A stretch of DNA of 22,885 nt from the NCBI GenBank assembly GCA_034429215.1, contig DAOUGI010000050.1, forward strand, positions 1 through 22,885. Reading direction: 5' to 3'. A model generated the notes under the pieces. The model saw nothing but the letters and a program-made list of their open reading frames with translations. It searched no databases and was not told the DNA's origin. This document shows positions 9,764-16,182 of this stretch, piece by piece. This stretch comes from JAFGOG01 sp034429215. GTDB taxonomy: Bacteria > Chloroflexota > Anaerolineae > JAAYZQ01. The stretch's first letter is position 1. Each line of letters begins with the position of its first letter. A program made the position numbers and the translations under genes.

Positions 9764-10792
9764 CTAATTGTTATTGCCCCCCACGGCCCGGCAGGAATCT
9801 CTGACCACGAGCTGGGTGGGCATCTTGTACAGCTCGCTCTCCGGGCGCTGCCCCTCGATTAGGCCGAGCAGGATCTCAGTCGCTACCTGCCCCATCTTGT
9901 CGATGAACTGATCGACGGTGGTCAGCGCCGGATTGTAATAGGCCGCCTCCGGGATATTGTCAAACCCGACCACCGACAGGTCGTCGGGAACGCTCAAGCC
10001 TGCCTGCCGCGCCGCCTCGATCGCCCCGATGGCCGACTGGTCGTTGGCGGCAAAGATCGCCGTCGGCGGTTCGGGCAGCGACAACAGCCGCTGGGCGCAG
10101 CGGCAGCCTGTTTCTGCGGTAAAATCGCCGACCGTAATCAGGTCGGGGTCGATGCCGATGTAGGCCTGGCGCAGGGCATCCTTGTAGCCCAACAGCCGCT
10201 GATCGGCGCTCTGCAGGTCGGGCCGCCCTCCGATAAAACCGATCCGCCGGTGGCCCAGGTCGATCAGGTACTCCATCGCCGCCAGCGCCCCCACGTGGTT
10301 GGTGGCAATGACCGACAGGCAGCCGGGCGATTCCTTGTTGGGGTCGATCGCCACCACCGGAGCGGCCGTGGAAAAGCTGGTCGTGGCCGGCGTCACGATC
10401 ACCACCCCGTCGGCCACGCTGCCGTTGAGCAGCGACACATAGTACTGCTCCCGCTCGGCCGACGAGGGCCGCCGGGTGCTGCCGCCGGTGTAGGCGATCA
10501 GGTCATAATCGAGGTTGGCGATGGCCCGGTGGACCCCCTTCATCACCTGGATGGAGAAGGGATCGCCGATGTCGGGGACGATCAGGCCGATGACGTTGGT
10601 GCGGTGGCTGCGCATGCTCCGCGCCGCCAGGCTCGAGGTGTAGCTCAGTTGCTGGATAACCGTCTGGACCTTCTCATAGGTCTCCGACGCGACGTCGTCC
10701 TTGTCGTTCAGCACGCGCGACACGGTCGAGACCGACACCCCGGCCTCTCTGGCCACATCTCGAATCGTCGTCGCTGCTCTGCTGCGCTTCAT
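9764..10792 (-). CDS. LacI-family transcriptional repressor of the oligosaccharide locus
   Basis: This is a DNA-binding repressor responding to a sugar or sugar-derived ligand, 342 residues, the normal LacI length. An N-terminal helix-turn-helix ('TIRDVAREAGVSVSTVSRVLN', residues about 9-29) and hinge region ('LAARSMRSHRTNVIGLIVPD') are followed by a periplasmic-binding-protein-like effector domain, with family landmarks 'PFSIQVMKGV', 'LIDLGHRRIGFIGG' and 'AIFAANDQSAIGA' and 'VVGFDNIPEA'. ATG 10792 is preceded by GGGGAG. It lies immediately upstream of, and on the same strand as, the binding-protein gene and its transporter and glycosidase genes, so control of that operon is the obvious role. 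Its own promoter carries a large palindrome just after the -10 box, suggesting autoregulation. The inducer is unknown but is probably a xylan-derived sugar. Confidence 0.95.
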   Translation of the reverse strand: MKRSRAATTIRDVAREAGVSVSTVSRVLNDKDDVASETYEKVQTVIQQLSYTSSLAARSMRSHRTNVIGLIVPDIGDPFSIQVMKGVHRAIANLDYDLIAYTGGSTRRPSSAEREQYYVSLLNGSVADGVVIVTPATTSFSTAAPVVAIDPNKESPGCLSVIATNHVGALAAMEYLIDLGHRRIGFIGGRPDLQSADQRLLGYKDALRQAYIGIDPDLITVGDFTAETGCRCAQRLLSLPEPPTAIFAANDQSAIGAIEAARQAGLSVPDDLSVVGFDNIPEAAYYNPALTTVDQFIDKMGQVATEILLGLIEGQRPESELYKMPTQLVVRDSCRAVGGNNN

Positions 10793-10835
10793 CGCTCCCC
10801 GTCGTCGCGTCCCGGTCCAATTTCCGGGAAATCCT

Positions 10836-10872
10836 GATACCGTTTCCGATATCGTTACCGGTATCCTTTCCG
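10836..10872. promoter_or_regulatory. Operator: 30-bp interrupted palindrome / three tandem 12-bp units
   Basis: Bases 10836-10865 form a perfect interrupted palindrome: GATACCG, four bases, CGATATCG, four bases, CGGTATC. The same stretch can be read as three head-to-tail 12-bp units at 10837, 10849 and 10861: ATACCGTTTCCG, then ATATCGTTACCG, then GTATCCTTTCCG. It starts directly downstream of the TATAAT box of the repressor promoter, so a bound repressor would cover the transcription start. The CGATATCG core plus GTTAC recurs at 9733-9744. Confidence 0.8.
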
Positions 10873-10901
10873 ATTATAGCACGGTTCCTGGGGTTTGTCA
10901 A
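10873..10901 (-). promoter_or_regulatory. Consensus sigma-70-type promoter of the lacI-family gene
   Basis: On the minus strand TTGACA (plus 10896-10901) and TATAAT (plus 10873-10878) are separated by exactly 17 bases: both hexamers and the spacer match the ideal consensus. The predicted start is near 10866, inside the palindromic operator, leaving an untranslated leader of about 70 bases. Confidence 0.88.
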
Positions 10902-10920
10902 GGGGTTCAAGATTAAAACT

Positions 10921-10949
10921 TTGACAAGAGCAAGATACAGGGGCATAAT
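10921..10949 (+). promoter_or_regulatory. Promoter of the methyltransferase gene
   Basis: TTGACA (10921-10926), a 17-base spacer and CATAAT (10944-10949) point rightward. The -35 box is perfect and the -10 has one mismatch. Predicted start is near 10956, about 70 bases before the methyltransferase ATG. The -35 boxes of this and the divergent repressor promoter lie 19 bases apart, so both could be influenced by one bound protein. Confidence 0.75.
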
Positions 10950-11024
10950 AGCCAGGGAGTGCGAAATACGGCACGTTGATCCATGCCGCCAACTCGCTCC
11001 GTGAATTCTATGGGAGGGCATGCC

Positions 11025-11729
11025 ATGTTTCTACAGACCGCGCGTTATTATGACAAGATCTACGCCTTCAAGGACTACCGGGCCGAGACCCAGCGCCTCA
11101 CCGCCGTCATCCGCCGGTGCCTCCGCTCGGGGGGAAACCGGCTGCTGGACATCGCCTGTGGCACAGGGCGCCACATTGAGCATCTAAAGGCCGATTTCCA
11201 GGTAGAAGGGCTCGATATCTCCGCGGGGCTGCTGGAGCTTGCCCGCGAGCAGAACCCCGGCATCCTCTTTCACCAGGGCGACATGATCGATTTCGATCTG
11301 GCCCGGCGGTTCGACGTGGTCACCTGCCTGTTCAGCTCGATCGGCTACGTGCGAACCGTAGACAACCTGCGCCGGGCCATCGGATCCATGGCCCGCCACC
11401 TTGTGCCCGGAGGCATCGTGCTCGTCGAGCCCTGGTTCACCCCCGACACCTGGCACCCCGACACAGTGCATGCCGTGTTCATCGACGAGCCCAAGCTCAA
11501 GATCGCCCGCGTCAACACCAGCTTTGTGGACGGCCGGCTGTCATACTTTGACCTGCACTATCTGATCGGGACGCCTGAGGGCACCGAGCATTTCGTCGAG
11601 CGGCACGAGCTGGGCCTGTTCGACCGGGCCGAAATGACGGCAGCTTTCGAAGCGGCTGGGCTCACCGTAAGCTACGACGAAGAAGGGCTGATGGGTCGAG
11701 GGCTCTACATCGGAAGGCTTGGACCGTAA
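11025..11729 (+). CDS. Class I SAM-dependent methyltransferase, DesVI/TylM1-like
   Basis: The protein transfers methyl from S-adenosylmethionine to a small molecule. Its 234 residues carry SAM motif I 'LLDIACGTGRH' (40-50), the acidic motif 'VEGLDIS', 'FHQGDMIDF', and the later motifs 'CLFSSIGYV' and 'HLVPGGIVLVEPWF'. The run 'HQGDM...FSSIGY...VEPWFTPDTW...GRGLYIG' closely resembles, from memory, the deoxyamino-sugar N,N-dimethyltransferases DesVI and TylM1, so an amino-sugar or amine acceptor is possible. No other deoxysugar genes are present here, so the substrate stays open. ATG 11025 has GGGAGGG 6 bases upstream; an in-frame start at 10983 lacks one. It is monocistronic, divergent from the repressor gene and convergent with the AraC gene (16-bp gap, no clear terminator). 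Confidence 0.88.
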   Translation: MFLQTARYYDKIYAFKDYRAETQRLTAVIRRCLRSGGNRLLDIACGTGRHIEHLKADFQVEGLDISAGLLELAREQNPGILFHQGDMIDFDLARRFDVVTCLFSSIGYVRTVDNLRRAIGSMARHLVPGGIVLVEPWFTPDTWHPDTVHAVFIDEPKLKIARVNTSFVDGRLSYFDLHYLIGTPEGTEHFVERHELGLFDRAEMTAAFEAAGLTVSYDEEGLMGRGLYIGRLGP

Positions 11730-11745
11730 GAGCGCTGCTGCCTGG

Positions 11746-12600
11746 CTAGCCGACGGCCAACAGCACTTCGACGTCGGCCCTGTCAGGGGCATGCCCGCTA
11801 TCGCCCGGCCGATACCGCTCCAACAGCCAGTTAGCCGGCAGCCCGCGGCCCGACTTGGGCAGCCAGGTGTGATAGATATAGTCGAGCGTGAGCGGCAGAT
11901 CGCGCCACGATCCGGCGTGCCCAAAACAGGCGTACGGGCCGGCGGGCAGCGCCTTGGCCACCAGGCCGGGCGCCACGGCATCGCCGCCCGCCTCGACGCC
12001 GGCCAGGTAGAAATAGCCCGTTTCTTCCCATCCCTCCGGATAATAGCGCAGCCCGTAGCACTCCGCCGCGCGCGGCAGAGTGCCCGCTGCGTCCAGCTCG
12101 CGGTCGAGCAGCGCCCACAGAGCCGCGATCTGGGCCGTGTCATTCTGGACCAGCGCCATCAAGCCGGCCATCTGGAACGCCGGCCTGGCCTCCGGCGCCG
12201 GCGGTCGATAGGCGCCGCCGGCCACCCGCTCCAGGTGAGCCGGGGTCAGCCGGGGCATGAGCCGGTGCAGGTCCAGGCGGCCCTGCCGCCGCCACTGGTT
12301 CGGCTGCTGGTCAAAAAAGCGCTTGAAAGCGCGCGCAAAGGTCTCTGGACTGTTGAACTGATAGTCGAGCGCCACGTCGATGATCTTGCGGTCCGACCCA
12401 ACCAGGTCGCGGGCCGCCTCAGACAGGCGGCGGCGCATGATGTAATCGTAGGGCGGGTGATGGGTGGCCTGGTTAAAGGTCCGGCAGAAATGGTACACCG
12501 AGTAGGACACCGCCGCCGCCACGCCGGCCACCGGCATCGGCTCGCGCAGGTGCGCCTCGATATAGTCCGCAGCCTGGAGCATCGCGGTGAGGTTGATCAT
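11746..12600 (-). CDS. AraC-family regulator with C-terminal GyrI-like effector-binding domain
   Basis: This is a transcriptional regulator combining an N-terminal AraC DNA-binding unit (residues about 8-105) with a GyrI-like/Rob-type small-molecule binding domain (about 125-284). The two helix-turn-helix segments are near 22-45 ('MPVAGVAAAVSYSVYHFCRTF') and 72-98 ('KIIDVALDYQFNSPETFARAFK', then 'FFDQQP'). The effector domain shows 'WALLDRELDAA', 'ALPAGPYACFGHAG' and 'YIYHTWLPKSG', typical of the GyrI fold that binds hydrophobic cationic compounds. At 284 residues it is standard for this architecture. ATG 12600 has no obvious Shine-Dalgarno sequence; an in-frame stop lies a few codons upstream, so no longer form is possible. 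It follows a stand-alone GyrI-like gene by 29 bases and is probably co-transcribed with it. Confidence 0.92.
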   Translation of the reverse strand: MINLTAMLQAADYIEAHLREPMPVAGVAAAVSYSVYHFCRTFNQATHHPPYDYIMRRRLSEAARDLVGSDRKIIDVALDYQFNSPETFARAFKRFFDQQPNQWRRQGRLDLHRLMPRLTPAHLERVAGGAYRPPAPEARPAFQMAGLMALVQNDTAQIAALWALLDRELDAAGTLPRAAECYGLRYYPEGWEETGYFYLAGVEAGGDAVAPGLVAKALPAGPYACFGHAGSWRDLPLTLDYIYHTWLPKSGRGLPANWLLERYRPGDSGHAPDRADVEVLLAVG

Positions 12601-12629
12601 CGGCGGCGCCTGGGGGACAAGGGGACGGC

Positions 12630-13151
12630 CTAATCACCCGGCCGGCGGCGGCGGACGGGAACGTACACCTCCAGCGTCGAATCGGCAATCTGCTCAAGGC
12701 CCTTGAACCGCTCGTCGTAACACTCGATGAGATAATCGTACGCCGATTCATAGCCCGAGCCGGGCAGCCAGCCCTGGTAGATCATCTGGTTCCAATCGGA
12801 GACGATCTCCTCGCCGCACAGGGTTAAGGCCGCATACTCCACCGCCGGCAGAGCCTTGACCACCAGCTCCACCGGCACATCCTCCAGACAAGTCACCTCG
12901 ATCCCGGCAAAGACCTCCCGCTGGCCGGTCTCGTCCGTCTCGGGGTGGCCCACATGCACCTCGTACATCACCCCTTCAGAGACCACGTGCTTGATGCGCT
13001 GTGGATGGGCCTCCAGGTAGGCCATAAACCGCTTCCACAGCCGGCCGATCTCGTTCTCTTCGGTCCAGCCGCCGCTCAGGGCGAACGGATCCCCGAAAAA
13101 GTCGAGCCCCACCAGCAGCAGCGGCCGCTCGGCCAAGATCCTCACTTCCAT
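12630..13151 (-). CDS. Stand-alone GyrI-like small-molecule binding domain protein
   Basis: The 173-residue protein consists only of a GyrI-like (AraC effector-binding) domain, with no DNA-binding segment. Landmarks are 'RPLLLVGLDFFGDPF' at the N-terminus, 'EIGRLWKRFMAY', 'VHVGHPE', 'VFAGIEVTCLEDVPVELVVKALPAVEYAALTLCG' (the conserved 'P...Y' strand region) and 'GYESAYDYLIECYDERF' near the end. Related free-standing proteins bind drugs or dyes, or inhibit gyrase in the case of SbmC/GyrI. ATG 13151 is preferred: GAGGAGG ends 6 bases upstream, whereas the GTG at 13157 overlaps that site. It sits between the trmO-like gene and the AraC gene whose C-terminal half is a distant paralogue, suggesting the two sense a common ligand. 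Confidence 0.87.
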   Translation of the reverse strand: MEVRILAERPLLLVGLDFFGDPFALSGGWTEENEIGRLWKRFMAYLEAHPQRIKHVVSEGVMYEVHVGHPETDETGQREVFAGIEVTCLEDVPVELVVKALPAVEYAALTLCGEEIVSDWNQMIYQGWLPGSGYESAYDYLIECYDERFKGLEQIADSTLEVYVPVRRRRPGD

Positions 13152-13173
13152 CCACACCCTCCTCGCCCGGTGA

Positions 13174-13199
13174 GGACCCCGGCCTCCCGGCCGAGGTCC
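13174..13199 (-). other. GC-rich hairpin with GNRA-type loop between trmO-like and GyrI-like genes
   Basis: On the minus strand GGACCTCGGCC and GGCCGGGGTCC form an 11-bp stem with one U.G wobble and a GGGA tetraloop. No T-run follows, so it is not a standard intrinsic terminator. It begins 17 bases after the trmO-like stop and could stabilise that transcript's 3' end or separate it from the GyrI-like gene. Confidence 0.6.
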
Positions 13200-13215
13200 G
13201 GATTCCTCGCAGCGC

Positions 13216-13704
13216 TCAGCGCTCCCACTCCTCCAGTCCTATGCCCTCTTCAGGCATCCATTCCGGCCAGCCTTCCAGCCAGGGCGGGATGTGAGCCCTC
13301 TCCACCCGGTCACAGACCGGAAAATAGGCCTTCAGGTCCACCACCGCCGTGCCCTCGTAGGCATCCAGATCGGCCACCTGGACCACACCCATCTCCTCGT
13401 CCACCCCCAACAGCTTGCAGGTGGTCAGCGCAATCGGGTTGGGCCGGTAGGGCGACCGGGTGGCAAACACGCCGGTCAGATGGCCCTCCGCATAGGGCGG
13501 TTCGCACTGCAATTGGCCCCGGTCAACCGCGTTGTCAAAGCGATCGGCCCACCACAAGATCATGACGTGGCTGAATCGCCCCAGCTCCTTCAGCGCCGGC
13601 CGCGCCGCCTCGTCGATCTCCAGGCGGATACCGCCGCCGTTGCGGCGCACCCGCCCGATCGGGTGCACTTCGAACGTAACCTTGGAATCGTCCGTCACAG
13701 ACAT
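13216..13704 (-). CDS. trmO: TrmO/TsaA family tRNA (N6-threonylcarbamoyladenosine37-N6)-methyltransferase
   Basis: The family is a SAM-dependent enzyme with an unusual beta-barrel fold that methylates t6A37 in tRNA(Thr). The 162 residues match the N-terminal catalytic domain: 'VHPIGRVR' at 13-20, 'LGRFSHVMILWW' at 41-52 and the hallmark 'ATRSPYRPNPI' at 81-91, followed by 'DLDAYEGTAVVDLKAYFP'. It is shorter than the E. coli protein (about 235 residues), lacking the C-terminal extension, as in many bacterial and archaeal members. ATG 13704 has AAGGAG 8 bases upstream. Two promoter-like sequences lie upstream on the same strand. The downstream GyrI-like gene starts 64 bases later, so co-transcription is possible but uncertain. 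Family is clear; the exact substrate of short members is less well established. Confidence 0.88.
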   Translation of the reverse strand: MSVTDDSKVTFEVHPIGRVRRNGGGIRLEIDEAARPALKELGRFSHVMILWWADRFDNAVDRGQLQCEPPYAEGHLTGVFATRSPYRPNPIALTTCKLLGVDEEMGVVQVADLDAYEGTAVVDLKAYFPVCDRVERAHIPPWLEGWPEWMPEEGIGLEEWER

Positions 13705-13765
13705 GGCTCATCTCCTTGTTGGTTTCCTGTCCCAGAGCGCCCCATCGGCCGCTCCGGCAGGTCCC

Positions 13766-13794
13766 AGTATAGCACCGAGACGGCCGTCTGTCCT
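13766..13794 (-). promoter_or_regulatory. Proximal promoter-like site (P2) for the trmO-like gene with palindromic spacer
   Basis: On the minus strand AGGACA (plus 13789-13794) and TATACT (plus 13766-13771) are 17 bases apart. The -35 box is weak and the -10 good. The spacer contains most of a perfect 12-bp palindrome, AGACGGCCGTCT, at 13778-13789, where a regulator could block polymerase. Confidence 0.45.
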
Positions 13795-13867
13795 GACCTT
13801 TCGTGCGCTATTCGGCCGGCGAATCGGGCCCATCCGGCTGGTGACTTGACGATCCTTGCGCAAGCCC

Positions 13868-13896
13868 ATTCTACACCGCAACAGCCCGCAGGTCAA
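13868..13896 (-). promoter_or_regulatory. Distal promoter (P1) for the trmO-like gene
   Basis: On the minus strand TTGACC (plus 13891-13896), a 17-base spacer and TAGAAT (plus 13868-13873) each differ from consensus by one base. The predicted start near 13861 leaves a leader of about 155 bases before the trmO-like ATG. Confidence 0.65.
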
Positions 13897-13939
13897 ACAC
13901 CCGGCCCCACCCCTGTTTCAAGACATCAAGCCGCCCAAC

Positions 13940-13968
13940 TTGACCGGACCGCGGTAGCGGTGTATACT
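13940..13968 (+). promoter_or_regulatory. Promoter of the nitroreductase-led gene run
   Basis: TTGACC (13940-13945), a 17-base spacer and TATACT (13963-13968) point rightward, each one base from consensus. The predicted start near 13975 is about 22 bases before the nitroreductase ATG, just ahead of its GAGGAGG ribosome site. Confidence 0.75.
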
Positions 13969-13996
13969 GCCGGCTACCACCGTACGAGGAGGAAAA

Positions 13997-14572
13997 ATGG
14001 ACACACTACAGGCCATCGCCGCCCGCCGCAGCATCCGCCGGTTTCAGGACACCCCCATCCCCGACGACCTCATCCGCACCATCCTGACCGCCGCCACCCA
14101 GGCGCCGTCGGGCAAGAACGAGCAGCCGTGGCGCTTTATCGTCGTCACCGGCGACAAGCGCCGCGACATGGTCCGCGTCATGCGCGAGGGGATAGCCGGA
14201 GCCAAGGCTCGGGGCGACGACCTTGGCAGCGCCGAGTGGACGGCCCAGATCATGGAACAAGCCCCGGTGACCGTCTTTGTCTTCAACCCCCACGGCAGCC
14301 CGCCCTACCTGGCCCATTCGATCGACCAGATGTTCCAGGACCTGGTCAACATCCAGTCGATCGGCGCCGCCATCCAGAACATGCTCCTGGCCGCCCAAGA
14401 CCTGGGCATCGGCTCGCTGTGGATCGGCGACACCCTCTTTGCCTACGACGAGCTGTGTAGATGGCTGGGCCAGCCGGGCGCCATGATCGCCACCGTAGCC
14501 CTGGGCTATCCCGGCGAAACGCCCGAAGCCAGGCCGCGCCTGCCCCTCGATGAGGTGACCCGCTGGCTGTAG
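13997..14572 (+). CDS. Nitroreductase-family flavoprotein
   Basis: The family consists of FMN-dependent NAD(P)H oxidoreductases acting on nitro compounds, quinones or enones. The 191 residues show the N-terminal FMN-phosphate binding 'ARRSIRRFQDTPIP' (8-21), 'AATQAPSGKNEQPWRFIVV' (32-50), the central helix with 'SIGAAIQNMLLAAQDLGIGSLWIG', and the C-terminal 'VALGYPGETP' followed by 'RLPLDEV'. Length and motif order are standard for the compact single-domain type, which dimerises to form two active sites. ATG 13997 follows GAGGAGG by 5 bases. It is the first gene behind a near-consensus promoter and may head a plus-strand operon reaching 18266. The natural substrate cannot be told from sequence. 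Confidence 0.92.
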   Translation: MDTLQAIAARRSIRRFQDTPIPDDLIRTILTAATQAPSGKNEQPWRFIVVTGDKRRDMVRVMREGIAGAKARGDDLGSAEWTAQIMEQAPVTVFVFNPHGSPPYLAHSIDQMFQDLVNIQSIGAAIQNMLLAAQDLGIGSLWIGDTLFAYDELCRWLGQPGAMIATVALGYPGETPEARPRLPLDEVTRWL

Positions 14573-14605
14573 AACCATCGATCCTCATCCATTGGGAGAC
14601 TCACC

Positions 14606-15103
14606 ATGGCCGATGAGATTATCTACCACGAAAAACTCTCTTCGAACAGGACAGAGGCGCTCTTCCTGGGCCTCACCCTCCTCTTCTTGCTCCTGTTCGC
14701 CTGGCGGGTAGCTGCGGCCGGGCTGGGCTTTCTCGCCTGTGTTCTCCTCTTCTTCTTCCTCATGTTCCTGTTCTACTCGCTCAACTACCGGACGCTCACC
14801 ATCCGCCTTACCCCGGACACGCTCAAGCTCGCCTTTGGCCTCTTTACCTGGCGGGTCCCCCTGGACAACGTCCGGGACTGCCGCCTCGACAAGCTGCCCT
14901 CACTCAAGAGGCTGGGCGGCGCGGGCATCCATTTCATGACCGTCGACGGCCGCTACCGCGCCTCCTTCAACTTTCTCGAATACCCCCGAGTCGTGCTCGC
15001 CCTCAACACGAAACGGGGTCCCGTGCAGGACATCTCCTTCTCCACCCGCCGCCCCGAAGAGATCCTCCGCCTCATCCGCCAGGCGCAGGAAAACCGGCCA
15101 TGA
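14606..15103 (+). CDS. Membrane protein with two TM helices and a PH-like domain
   Basis: This is a small membrane protein of unknown role, 165 residues. After a short polar start, two hydrophobic helices ('ALFLGLTLLFLLLFAWRVA' and 'LGFLACVLLFFFLMFLFYSL', residues about 18-58) are followed by a cytoplasmic beta-rich domain beginning 'YRTLTIRLTPDTLKLAFGLF'. That layout (strand, 'L...FG', then 'VPLDNVRDCRL') is typical of bacterial PH-like (bPH/YdbS-like) domains. A C-terminal helix ends 'PEEILRLIRQAQ'. ATG 14606 has GGGAG about 7 bases upstream. It lies 33 bases after the nitroreductase and overlaps the next gene by ATGA, so translation is coupled to the hydrolase. The fold call is from motif layout only. 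Confidence 0.8.
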   Translation: MADEIIYHEKLSSNRTEALFLGLTLLFLLLFAWRVAAAGLGFLACVLLFFFLMFLFYSLNYRTLTIRLTPDTLKLAFGLFTWRVPLDNVRDCRLDKLPSLKRLGGAGIHFMTVDGRYRASFNFLEYPRVVLALNTKRGPVQDISFSTRRPEEILRLIRQAQENRP

Positions 15104-15708
15104 GCTTGCCCCTGTCGCCCAACGCCCGCTCGGCCCTGCTGATCGTCGACATGCAACAGTTCTTTTTCCGCCGGCCCGAGCGTTGCCGCGACCTCGATGC
15201 GGTCGTCGCCAACATCAACCGGCTGACCGACCACTTTGACGCTGCCTCCCAGCCGGTCGTCCACGTCATCTCCTGCTTCAAGGCCGATGGCTCCGACTGG
15301 GACCTGAAGATGAAGGCGTCCGGCGCCCCCGAGCTGATCGAAGGCACCCCCGAGGCAGCCATCCTCCCCTCCATCAGGGTATCGCCGGCCCACCGGACGC
15401 TGGTCAAAACCCGCTACAGCGCCTTTTTCAACACCGGCCTGGCTGAGACACTCCACCGGGAGCAGGTCGAGCGGGTCCTGGTGGCCGGCGCCTACACCCA
15501 CTACTGCGTCAACGCCACCATTTTCGACGCCTACTGTCACGACTTTATCCCGGCCCTCGCCACCGACGCCGTCACCTCGCACCTCGAGCAGGAATCGGCG
15601 CTGATGATCGAGCGTATGCGCCGCAACGGCTACCACGTCGGCACCGTAGACGAGTACCTGAATGCCCGCAGAGGATCCAATGGCACACCCCCACAGCACC
15701 ATCCGTGA
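15100..15708 (+). CDS. Isochorismatase-family cysteine hydrolase
   Basis: The family hydrolyses amides, vinyl ethers or carbamates (nicotinamidase, N-carbamoylsarcosine amidase, isochorismatase). The 202 residues carry the full triad: Asp17 in 'ALLIVDMQQ', Lys103 in 'RTLVKTRYSAFFNT' and nucleophile Cys136 in 'GAYTHYCVNATIFDAY', plus the non-proline cis-peptide region just before the Cys. 'THYCV' with Thr-His rather than 'TDVCV' and the absence of the nicotinamidase metal site (DXHXXXH not seen) argue against nicotinamidase; the substrate remains open. The ATG overlaps the stop of the previous gene (ATGA). The C-terminal tail after 'YLNARRG' is polar and overlaps the start of the next reading frame by 29 bases. 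Confidence 0.91.
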   Translation: MSLPLSPNARSALLIVDMQQFFFRRPERCRDLDAVVANINRLTDHFDAASQPVVHVISCFKADGSDWDLKMKASGAPELIEGTPEAAILPSIRVSPAHRTLVKTRYSAFFNTGLAETLHREQVERVLVAGAYTHYCVNATIFDAYCHDFIPALATDAVTSHLEQESALMIERMRRNGYHVGTVDEYLNARRGSNGTPPQHHP

Positions 15709-16177
15709 CTCGATTGTGTACGACAGTCGCGGGCTCAAGATCTTTGGGGTCATCCATCGAGGAACCGATCCCGCCGCCCTTGAAAATCTGCAGCAGCGTT
15801 TGATGGCGGCCGGCGTTCCGCTCGACGTCGTCCCCATTGCTGATGGCGACCATGTCTTTTTCACCCCGGCCTTGCAGCGGCAGGTGATCGACACGACCGT
15901 AGCGTGGATACAGCGGGCGCTGCATGCACAGACGGGAACAACAAGAAAAGCGTGCCAACCTGTGAATCAAGATCTGGCTGAAGCAGCGATCCTTTCCCAG
16001 TTTGCACGCCTCGGCCCCTCCTGGATGGTGCCGGATCTGGACGCGAGCTGGCAGGACGGCGCCCGGCGTGAGGTCATCCTCGACATCGCCCGGCTGGCAG
16101 AAACCGAGCCGGTGCTCGGCCCTCGCCTCGTGGCCGTGGCCCGAAAACCCTACCTTCCAGAAAGGCGTTTCCCGTAA
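15680..16177 (+). pseudogene. Core-deleted alpha/beta-hydrolase remnant with an unrelated C-terminal extension
   Basis: This 165-codon open frame looks like two ends of an alpha/beta hydrolase joined together. Residues about 6-25 ('TIRDSIVYDSRGLKIFGVIH') match the first strands of dienelactone-hydrolase-like enzymes. From about residue 27 the sequence jumps to the family's last section, 'AALENLQQRLMAAGVPLDVVPIADGDHVFFTP', which contains the catalytic-triad His (in DGDHVF). The nucleophile-Ser elbow, the Asp and some 150 or more residues between are missing, in frame. Residues from about 95 ('NQDLAEAAILSQF' to 'LVAVARKP') do not belong to that fold and loosely recall the C-terminal end of SAM methyltransferases. 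ATG 15680 has AGAGGA 4 bases upstream. The frame is intact, so a small protein may be made, but hydrolase activity is not expected. Confidence 0.7.
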
Positions 16178-16182
16178 AAGCC

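Noticed and set aside
9672..9764. Inverted repeat GTCTCTTTT / AAAAGAGAC flanking the region between the repressor and binding-protein genes
   Set aside because: The arms are about 70 bases apart, AT-biased and slip by two bases; too weak to call a structure or terminator.
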